A stretch of 27,780 nt of DNA from the NCBI GenBank assembly GCA_038891515.1, contig JAWAEB010000015.1:1-27780 (forward strand), written 5' to 3'. This document shows positions 22,112-27,780 of the stretch, in pieces (position 1 is the stretch's first letter; each line of letters opens with the position of its first letter). The notes below the pieces were generated by a model, which saw only the letters and a program-made list of their open reading frames with translations, searched no databases and was not told the DNA's origin. Both the position numbers and the translations under genes were made by a program. Origin of the DNA: HRBIN01 sp038891515 (lineage in GTDB: Archaea > Thermoproteota > Nitrososphaeria_A > Caldarchaeales > Caldarchaeaceae).

Positions 22112-22989
22112 TCTATCCCAGCATATGAGCCTTCGGGAGCATATCCCTTGTAGACTATGGGGTGGATAATCTCGGCTAGGATCTCGGCGGCATCGGCTAT
22201 TCCAGGCCCATGCCTGCTGAAGTAGCGTCCTGCATCCACTGCGTAAACGTGGCTACGACCGGTATACTTGCTGGACAGTAGCTTGTATGCGTCGTCGCGG
22301 GCCCTCTGTAGGTTGAAGCCGCATGGCGCTGCAATGATGATTTCGGGGTTGTGGGCGAGTATCTCGGGCTCCGTGACCCTTCTGCTATGTAGCCCTTTTG
22401 CACCAAGGTCATGTCCGCCAGCTATTTCCACAAGCTCCGGTATCCAGTGGCCGCTGCAGAATGGGGGGTCAAGCCACTCCATGAAGAACACCCGCCTCCT
22501 CCCAAGACCTACTGATAGCTCGGTTATCCGGTCAATCCTCACCCTTATGCCCTCCACCAGCTCTAGGGCCTCTTGCCTCCGGCCCACCGCCTCGCCTATT
22601 GCGAGTATGTCGGCCAATATTTCTGAGACTGACCTAGGGCTGACCTCCAGAACCTTGGCCACTTTATACAACTCACCATCAAGGCTCTTAGGTGTGACAG
22701 CGCACACATCACAGACACCCTGAACTATGATGAGGTCTGGTTTGAGGTCCTTCAAGTCTTCCCACAGTATCTTGTAGAGACTTTTTCCCATACGAGAATA
22801 TTCACGCACTAGGCTGTCTATCACCTCTTCCGGCATGTCGCTGGTGTCGAATGCCGGTGTGACCACAACCTTCTTCATCCTCGCCTCAGGCGGCTGGTCA
22901 CACGCATATGTGACCCCCACAACATCGTCACCTGCTCCCAGCAAATATAGCGTCTCAGTGGCGCTGGGAACTAGGGAGATGACACGCAT
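22108..22989 (-). CDS. BtuF-like cobalamin/corrinoid-binding protein
   Basis: A 293-residue protein of the helical-backbone substrate-binding family (BtuF type) used by cobalamin and iron-siderophore ABC importers. It starts directly with RVISLVPSATETLYLLGAGD, the first strand of the fold, and has FFMEWLDPPFCSGHWIPELV and AGGHDLGAKG, features of the cobalamin-binding subgroup. There is no signal peptide or lipobox, so it is not an ordinary surface receptor and may be cytoplasmic. Two other cysteines form VCDVC near residue 93. No permease or ATPase gene is adjacent. The ATG start is 26 nt after a TATA box at 23013-23019. Confidence 0.85.
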   Translation of the reverse strand: MRVISLVPSATETLYLLGAGDDVVGVTYACDQPPEARMKKVVVTPAFDTSDMPEEVIDSLVREYSRMGKSLYKILWEDLKDLKPDLIIVQGVCDVCAVTPKSLDGELYKVAKVLEVSPRSVSEILADILAIGEAVGRRQEALELVEGIRVRIDRITELSVGLGRRRVFFMEWLDPPFCSGHWIPELVEIAGGHDLGAKGLHSRRVTEPEILAHNPEIIIAAPCGFNLQRARDDAYKLLSSKYTGRSHVYAVDAGRYFSRHGPGIADAAEILAEIIHPIVYKGYAPEGSYAGIE

Positions 22990-23012
22990 GCCATGGGGAT
23001 TCTGGACGTGCC

Positions 23013-23019
23013 CATATAC
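23013..23019 (-). promoter_or_regulatory. TATA box of the BtuF-like gene
   Basis: Minus-strand GTATATG centred 27 nt before the ATG at 22989. Confidence 0.6.
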
Positions 23020-23052
23020 CTTTCCCTACTTCACTCTCCAGTGGAGTAAGGG

Positions 23053-23059
23053 ATAAAAC
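23053..23059 (+). promoter_or_regulatory. TATA box of the first zinc dehydrogenase
   Basis: ATAAAAC centred about 26 nt before the ATG at 23081. Confidence 0.6.
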
Positions 23060-23080
23060 TAGCTTACGCTGGCATGGGAC

Positions 23081-24097
23081 ATGCTTGCCGCCGTCTATCA
23101 CGGGCCAGGTGATTTGAGGCTTGAGGATATGGCCGAACCTTCTGCAGGGCCAGGCGATGTCGTGATAAGGGTTGAGGCTGTGCTCACCTGTGGGACGGAC
23201 CTTAAAACGATTAGGAGGGGCCATCCATACGTTAGGCCTCCACGTGTCCTCGGACATGAGTATAGCGGTGTGGTGGTGGAGGCTGGTGAGGGCTCCGGGT
23301 TCTCCGTGGGTGAACGTGTGACGGGGGTCAACTCAGGCCCATGCCAGCAGTGTAGATACTGTCTGAAGGGGCGGGAGAACCTATGCGAGACGCTTGATAG
23401 GGAGCTGGTGGGGTTCACTGTGGACGGGGCATACGCCCAGCTGTGTAGGATACCGAGAAGAGTGGCTAGGGTGAACCTTCATCGTATGCCTGACGGACTG
23501 GGCTTCGTTGAGGCCGCCTTCCTAGAGCCCCTCTCCTGTGTAGTCCACGGACTGAGCGTAGCCACCCCCATCGGCGAGAAGATAGCCATACTGGGAGGCG
23601 GCCCCATAGGTCTACTACACCTCCAGACCATTAAAAGCATGCAGCCCACATCGCATGTTACCGTGTTCGACCCCCACCAGGAGAAGCTCTCGGTGGCCAC
23701 TAGGTTGGGCGCAGATGAGACTGTTGAGGCCGTGGGCACTGTCTGGGATAGGTATGTGGGGGTCTTCGACACGGTCGTCGAGTCTGTGGGTAGGGTTGAG
23801 GCGTGGGAGAGGGCTGTGCAGCTGGTGGACAAGGGTGGGACTGTCCTGTTTTTCGGCGGATGTCCTAGGGACAGCAGGCTTGAGCTTGATACCTACAAGA
23901 CCCACTATGGAGAGCTGAGGCTGCTGGGAGCCTTCCACCACACACCCAGAGATGTGAGAAGAGCTCTAGAGCTGATATCGCGGGGTGGGATGAGGCTTAC
24001 GCAGCTGATCAACTATGAGAAGCCCCTATCTGGAATATTGGAGGTGTATGATAGCCTTAGCAGGGGCGAGGCTGTCAAGATACTCATAAGACCATAG
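23081..24097 (+). CDS. Zinc-dependent medium-chain dehydrogenase (polyol type)
   Basis: A 338-residue NAD(P)-dependent alcohol dehydrogenase of the MDR superfamily. Catalytic zinc ligands are C37 (LTCGTD) and H59-E60 (LGHEYSG); the structural zinc has C88, C91, C94 and C102 (GPCQQCRYCLKGRENLC). The later motif EPLSCVVHG is characteristic of the sorbitol/threonine/glucose dehydrogenase branch. The Rossmann fold begins at IAILGGGPIGLLH. The substrate is probably a sugar alcohol or sugar, but sequence does not settle it. The start is leaderless. Pyruvate kinase follows 39 bp later on the same strand, and a second dehydrogenase of the same type lies beyond it on the other strand. Confidence 0.9.
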   Translation: MLAAVYHGPGDLRLEDMAEPSAGPGDVVIRVEAVLTCGTDLKTIRRGHPYVRPPRVLGHEYSGVVVEAGEGSGFSVGERVTGVNSGPCQQCRYCLKGRENLCETLDRELVGFTVDGAYAQLCRIPRRVARVNLHRMPDGLGFVEAAFLEPLSCVVHGLSVATPIGEKIAILGGGPIGLLHLQTIKSMQPTSHVTVFDPHQEKLSVATRLGADETVEAVGTVWDRYVGVFDTVVESVGRVEAWERAVQLVDKGGTVLFFGGCPRDSRLELDTYKTHYGELRLLGAFHHTPRDVRRALELISRGGMRLTQLINYEKPLSGILEVYDSLSRGEAVKILIRP

Positions 24098-24136
24098 CCG
24101 ATAGAGCTAATTGGTGGAAGGGCCATCCACTAGTTG

Positions 24137-25507
24137 ATGAGGACTAAGCTGGCATGCACGATAGGGCCGGCGTCGGGAGATCAGAAGCAGATCAGATCCA
24201 TAATGGACGTGGGATGCAGCATCTTCAGGATAAACCTGAGCCACGGTGTAATGGACCAGTGGAATATGTGGGCTTCTAGTGTGAGAGAGGCTGCGGCTGA
24301 GAGGGGAGGAGACGCCCTCATCATAACTGACTTGAAGGGCCCGTCGGTGAGGCTGGGCGGCCTGCCCAATCCCAAACCCGTCAGGTCTGGAGAGAGGCTG
24401 CGGATAGCATTGAAGGGCGTGGCTGGCGATGGTGCGCCGTCGGTGGATAGTGGGGAGTTCTTCAAGACGGTCTCGGTGGGCGATGTTTTGGTGACGGATG
24501 ATGGACGTGGACTTATGGAGGTGTATGAATGTGGAGGTGAGGGCGTGGCTGTGAAGGCTCTGACCGATATGATCCTCTCCAGCGGCAAGTCCCTCGTTGT
24601 GAGGGGGAAGGAGACACCGATAACAGACTACCTAGCCTACAATAGGGACCAACTGGAGGCAGCCCTCTCCCTATCGGCAGACTTCATCGGCTTGAGCTTC
24701 GTCAGGACAGCTGCTGATGTGGAGGCGGTGAGGAGATACCTGCCGGCTGGCCAAGGGCCGGGTCTGATATCCAAGGTGGAGACACCCTCAGCCGTTGCTA
24801 ATGTGGAAGAGATAGCAGAGGTCTCGGACGCCGTGCTTGTGGCTAGGGGTGATCTTGGGATGCACTTCCCCCTTGAGACTGTTCCTAGGCTGCAGAGAAA
24901 GATTATAGAATCATCCTTAAACGCCGGAAGACCTGTGATAGTGGCCACCCAACTTCTCGGCTCCATGATGTCGGAGCCAATACCATCGAGGAGTGAGGTG
25001 GTGGACATAATGAGCTGTGTAGAGCATGGCGTGGATGTCCTGATGCTGACAGGTGAAACTGCGGTGGGTAGGTATCCAGTGGAGGCTGTCCGCTGGCTTA
25101 GAAAGGTGGTGGAGACATACGAGGATGGTGTGCAGATAGACCGTTCTTCACTGAAGGCTGGGCTACTGGACAGGTTCGCCCTCGGTGTTGTGGAGCTGGC
25201 AGAGGTGCTGGGCGCCAAGATCGGCGTTTACACTAAGGCTGGGAATGTGGCCCGTAGAATATCGCGTTACAAGCCTAGGAGCATGGTCTTCGCCGGGAGC
25301 GGTGATAGAGCCACAGTCAAGATGCTTATGCTTCTCTGGGGTGTGACTCCTCTGCATGTGGATGCGACTGACTATGGTGATGGGTTGGACGTACTCATGG
25401 AGAAGCTCAGACATGGTTGTCTGGTGGAGGCGGAGGACACTCTAGTCCTCACATACGGTCTCTCCCAAGAGCCTGTCCACATAATAAGAATTGTCAAAGT
25501 GGGTTAG
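24137..25507 (+). CDS. pyk: Pyruvate kinase
   Basis: A 456-residue glycolytic enzyme that converts phosphoenolpyruvate and ADP to pyruvate and ATP. Hallmarks are TKLACTIGPASG, IFRINLSHG (catalytic Arg), DLKGPSVRLGG, LSFVRTAADV, LISKVETPSAV (catalytic Lys and metal Glu), VARGDLGMHFPLE and MLTGETAVGRYPVEAV. The B domain is at about 70-165. The ADP-site motif ATQLLGSMM has Gly where ATQMLESM is usual. The C-terminal regulatory domain is short and ends at 456. The ATG at 24137 is preferred to the TTG at 24134. Its end overlaps the convergent dehydrogenase gene by 4 bp. Confidence 0.95.
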   Translation: MRTKLACTIGPASGDQKQIRSIMDVGCSIFRINLSHGVMDQWNMWASSVREAAAERGGDALIITDLKGPSVRLGGLPNPKPVRSGERLRIALKGVAGDGAPSVDSGEFFKTVSVGDVLVTDDGRGLMEVYECGGEGVAVKALTDMILSSGKSLVVRGKETPITDYLAYNRDQLEAALSLSADFIGLSFVRTAADVEAVRRYLPAGQGPGLISKVETPSAVANVEEIAEVSDAVLVARGDLGMHFPLETVPRLQRKIIESSLNAGRPVIVATQLLGSMMSEPIPSRSEVVDIMSCVEHGVDVLMLTGETAVGRYPVEAVRWLRKVVETYEDGVQIDRSSLKAGLLDRFALGVVELAEVLGAKIGVYTKAGNVARRISRYKPRSMVFAGSGDRATVKMLMLLWGVTPLHVDATDYGDGLDVLMEKLRHGCLVEAEDTLVLTYGLSQEPVHIIRIVKVG

Positions 25508-26523
25508 GGGTGGACTATCACCTTCATGCTTGACGAGGGGTCTGAAGCCCTGTCAAAAGCCTCCACCACACGGCTGAGAGGATACCTGTGGGTCACCAGC
25601 TGTGTGGGGGTCACCTTCCCAGCCCTGAGGAGGTGGAACGCCTCTCTCGTCTCCTTCTCGGTTGTGGAGTAGTTTGGTATGATGGAAAGCTCGTCTATGA
25701 ATAGCTTGGGTATGTCCAGCTCAACCGTTGACGACTTGGGCGGCGCACCGAATAAGATCACCTTACCACCTCTCCTAACAGCCTCAAGCCCTGTCCTGAA
25801 GGCTGAGGGGTTCCCCGTAGCCACCACCACGAGGTCAACACCCCTACCATCAGTCGCAGCCCTGCAGACATCGGCCAAGTTCCTCTCCCCCACATTAACC
25901 GCCTCATCCACACCCAGCCCCTCAGCCATCCCGAGCCGGAAATCAGAGACATCAGCAACAGCCACGTAAGAGGCGCCCAAAGCCTGGAGTGACATGGCAT
26001 GCAGAGCCCCGGCTGGCCCGAAGCCCACCACACAGGAGGACATACCGGCCTGGAACCCGGCCCTGTGTAGGCTTCTCAGGCAACAGGCTAGAGGCTCTAT
26101 AAATGTGGCCAGTTCGAAATCCATGTCGGAAATGTCAAGAACCCCGCCCCTCTCAACGTTGGGCGCTGGCGCTTTAAAATATTCAGAGAAGCCCCCAGGC
26201 TCTATATTGGTGTTCTTGAAGAGCGGGCACATGGTTGTGCTTCCGCTGAGGCAGTAGTAGCATTTACCGCATGAGACGTGGTGGTGGACGAATACCCTGT
26301 CACCTTCCCCAAACCCATCCACACCATCACCGACAGTCTCCACCAAGCCCACAGCCTCATGGCCTAGAACCGCCTGCGTCAGGCCCCTGCCATGAGCCTT
26401 CTCAAGATCAGTCCCGCAGACACCGCAGGCCATCATCCTAACCAATAGCTCGCCTGCTCCTAACTTGGGCACAGGGACCTCGCGGAGAACCACGCCCGTA
26501 GAGTCGACGAGGGCTGCTTGCAT
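25504..26523 (-). CDS. Zinc-dependent medium-chain dehydrogenase (polyol type), second copy
   Basis: A 339-residue MDR dehydrogenase, paralogous in type to the gene at 23081 but clearly divergent. Catalytic zinc residues are C36 (ACGVCGTD) and H55-E56 (LGHEAVG); structural zinc cysteines are C85, C88, C91 and C99 (SCGKCYYC...MC). The EPLACCLRSLHRAG motif again places it in the sorbitol/threonine dehydrogenase branch. The Rossmann turn is VVGFGPAGALH, with the third Gly of GxGxxG replaced by Ala. It shares a TATA element with uppP, from which it diverges, and converges on pyruvate kinase. The substrate is unknown. Confidence 0.9.
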   Translation of the reverse strand: MQAALVDSTGVVLREVPVPKLGAGELLVRMMACGVCGTDLEKAHGRGLTQAVLGHEAVGLVETVGDGVDGFGEGDRVFVHHHVSCGKCYYCLSGSTTMCPLFKNTNIEPGGFSEYFKAPAPNVERGGVLDISDMDFELATFIEPLACCLRSLHRAGFQAGMSSCVVGFGPAGALHAMSLQALGASYVAVADVSDFRLGMAEGLGVDEAVNVGERNLADVCRAATDGRGVDLVVVATGNPSAFRTGLEAVRRGGKVILFGAPPKSSTVELDIPKLFIDELSIIPNYSTTEKETREAFHLLRAGKVTPTQLVTHRYPLSRVVEAFDRASDPSSSMKVIVHP

Positions 26524-26547
26524 ACCATTTGGGTGTTGAGTTCAACC

Positions 26548-26555
26548 ATATTTAT
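26548..26555. promoter_or_regulatory. TATA element shared by uppP and a dehydrogenase gene
   Basis: ATATTTAT reads as ATAAATAT on the other strand. Its centre is 26 nt before the ATG at 26578 (plus) and 28 nt before the ATG at 26523 (minus). It is the only such element in the 54-bp gap. Confidence 0.65.
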
Positions 26556-26577
26556 CAGTTTACATGGGCTGAGCTGA

Positions 26578-27366
26578 ATGAACGGGGTCGTGGAAGCTGT
26601 TGTGTTGGGAGCCTTGCAGGGTGTTGCTGAGTGGCTCCCCGTCAGCAGTCAGGGAATAACCTCCATGGCCGCTAGGGCTATCTTCGGCAGGAGCTACGTA
26701 GAGTCCCTTGAGGTATCCATTTGGCTGCATGCCGGAACACTGGTGGCCGCTCTCATCTACTTCAGACGGGAGGCTAGGGAGATAGTCGCCGGCTTCATAC
26801 GTGCAGGTGAGGGTAGGGGTCTCCTCTCCTTCCTCATAATATCCACCCTATCCACCGCGGTTACTGGGCTACCGCTCCTGCTAGTCATAGGTCATCTCCC
26901 AGTCCCCGAAAGCGTGACCACCATCACCATAGGCTCCGTCCTGATATTGATGTCCCTCATGGGGAGAGTCTCCGGCCCGCCCGTGGAGAACAATTTGAGC
27001 GGCCGTAAGGCCTTCGTGGCCGGGCTTGCCCAAGGTCTCTCCATAGTTCCCGGCGTCAGCAGGTCCGGGGTCACGGTTATAGCGCTTCTCTCCCAAAGGC
27101 TTGGACTATCCACCTCCCTCAGGCTCAGCTTCCTGATGAGCATACCTGCCACAGCAGCCGCACAGCTGGCCCTACCAATCTTCGTCAGCACCCCAGAACT
27201 CTCACCCCCGAGCATAATCTCACTACTCACAGCCACCGCCCTAGGCCTACTAACAATAAGAACCCTGCTCAAAATCTCAGCTCATAGAAGTTACACTAAG
27301 GTGCTGACGGTTCTGGGTGTATTGGCTGTGTTGGCTGGACTTGTCCTGCTTGGGGGGACTCTCTAG
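26578..27366 (+). CDS. uppP: Undecaprenyl/polyprenyl-diphosphatase
   Basis: A 262-residue integral membrane protein of the BacA/UppP family that removes a phosphate from polyprenyl diphosphate to recycle the lipid carrier for glycan assembly; in archaea the carrier is dolichyl-type. The two active-site motifs are present: LQGVAEWLPVSSQG near the N-terminus (Glu, Ser-Ser-Gln-Gly; bacterial enzymes have SSTGH) and PGVSRSGVT (the conserved Arg and Ser). About eight membrane helices are predicted. The change of SSTGH to SSQGI, losing the His, is common in archaeal members as far as I recall. The mRNA is leaderless from the shared TATA element. It overlaps the next, convergent gene by 4 bp. Confidence 0.9.
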   Translation: MNGVVEAVVLGALQGVAEWLPVSSQGITSMAARAIFGRSYVESLEVSIWLHAGTLVAALIYFRREAREIVAGFIRAGEGRGLLSFLIISTLSTAVTGLPLLLVIGHLPVPESVTTITIGSVLILMSLMGRVSGPPVENNLSGRKAFVAGLAQGLSIVPGVSRSGVTVIALLSQRLGLSTSLRLSFLMSIPATAAAQLALPIFVSTPELSPPSIISLLTATALGLLTIRTLLKISAHRSYTKVLTVLGVLAVLAGLVLLGGTL

Positions 27367-27614
27367 CTCTGCTCCGGTCTGAATGACCTGTAGAGACCGT
27401 AAATAGCTATGGAGCTCCAGACTGTGTTCAGTCCTACGGAGGGTAGTGCGGAGTTTATCAGCGAGTTGAACGCCACGGATGCACCTCCCACCAAGTTCAT
27501 CAAATGATAGGTCTTGGACCTGCCATGCACCTTTTTTGAGGAGATGAGAAAATACGCCGTCATTATAAGTACCGCTCCGAGCCAGCCCACAGCTTCAACC
27601 AAAAAATCCGCCAT
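27363..27614 (-). CDS. Small three-helix membrane protein (CBU_0592-like)
   Basis: An 83-residue hydrophobic protein. It opens with FLVEAVGWLGAVLIMTAYFL, then KKVHGRSKTYHLMNLVGGAS and a third helix ending in IAIYGLYR. The pattern (a WxGxxxxxxAYxL helix, then YxxxNLxGG) matches the small conserved membrane domain seen in CBU_0592-like proteins, whose function is unknown. A TATA box at 27637-27644 puts the ATG at 27614 at the transcription start. It converges on uppP with a 4-bp overlap. Confidence 0.78.
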   Translation of the reverse strand: MADFLVEAVGWLGAVLIMTAYFLISSKKVHGRSKTYHLMNLVGGASVAFNSLINSALPSVGLNTVWSSIAIYGLYRSFRPEQS

Positions 27615-27636
27615 GTATCTCGGCTTGCTGGGAGAG

Positions 27637-27644
27637 ATTTAAGA
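27637..27644 (-). promoter_or_regulatory. TATA box of the small membrane protein
   Basis: CTTAAATC on the minus strand, about 26 nt before the ATG at 27614. Confidence 0.55.
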
Positions 27645-27679
27645 TTTAATCAGGTGGATTTAAAACTTCCTGATGGACC

Positions 27680-27780
27680 ATGGTTGGTGGTGTCTCGACT
27701 GTGGATGAGCTCATCGAAGCCGGCCGTATAGCTAGGGTGGTGAGGAACAGTGTTCCAGGTCTCGTGAGGCCGCATATGCC
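27680..27780 (+). CDS. Start of an unidentified gene, cut by the window edge
   Basis: An open frame from the ATG at 27680 runs off the right edge with 33 complete codons (MVGGVSTVDELIEAG...VRNSVPGLVRPHMP). AT-rich elements at 27644-27650 and 27658-27665 lie upstream, the first about 26 nt before an ATG at 27673 whose frame closes quickly. Codon use fits the neighbours. Too little is present to name a family. Confidence 0.5.
   Translation, partial: MVGGVSTVDELIEAGRIARVVRNSVPGLVRPHM

Noticed and set aside
1..27780. CRISPR array or integrase/attachment site
   Set aside because: No regularly spaced repeats, integrase gene or tRNA-proximal direct repeats were found.

Overview
The window looks like part of a thermophilic archaeal chromosome, most likely from the TACK superphylum and possibly the Caldarchaeales (Aigarchaeota); the lineage is inference. 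The supporting evidence is archaeal information-processing and cell-biology genes (KEOPS subunit Cgi121, RtcB tRNA ligase, double-AAA Cdc48, a Snf7/ESCRT-III protein, V/A-ATPase subunit I), a two-domain protein disulfide oxidoreductase typical of thermophiles, and promoters with a TATA box about 26 nt before the start codon, which implies leaderless mRNAs. Genes are densely packed. I see no tRNA, rRNA, CRISPR array or intact mobile element.

Layout: 1-1004 is decayed DNA, with an IS-type transposase remnant running off the left edge and an MFS transporter with several frameshifts. 1001-3037 (-) encodes V/A-ATPase subunit I. 3154-3972 (+) is a small respiratory membrane operon with a split NuoJ and a NuoK/MrpC-like subunit. 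3973-5408 (-) holds a metallophosphoesterase and an anchored extracytoplasmic protein. 5464-7174 carries a CoA-binding protein, a tandem HxlR regulator and, divergent from the regulator, a protoglobin. 7253-9389 (+) has an AmrS-type radical SAM enzyme and a ring-cleaving-dioxygenase-like protein. 9391-12482 has an MFS exporter divergent from a class V aminotransferase, followed by the disulfide oxidoreductase.

12517-14403 (+) is ilvE, a cysteine-rich zinc protein and the threonylcarbamoyl-AMP synthase (TsaC). It converges on 14392-15203 (-), where a MoaD/Urm1-like ubiquitin-fold protein overlaps the KEOPS subunit Cgi121. Two parts of the t6A tRNA pathway thus face each other, one of them coupled to a ubiquitin-like protein. 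15277-17133 has a mini membrane protein, a cytoplasmic beta-propeller-like protein and a small unknown; 17123-18601 (-) is RtcB. 18769-22086 (+) is Cdc48, a cupin and an ESCRT-III protein with a MIM2-like motif. 22108-27614 has a BtuF-like binding protein, two zinc polyol-type dehydrogenases flanking pyruvate kinase, UppP and a small membrane protein. A further gene starts at 27680 and runs off the right edge.

The most distinctive points are (1) the tandem HxlR regulator with a cysteine in each half, divergent from a protoglobin with its haem pocket intact, with a 14-bp near-palindrome between them; (2) the ubiquitin-fold protein ending in Gly-Gly-Val-Phe that overlaps cgi121; (3) the Cdc48-cupin-ESCRT-III neighbourhood; and (4) single TATA elements that appear to serve two divergent leaderless genes.
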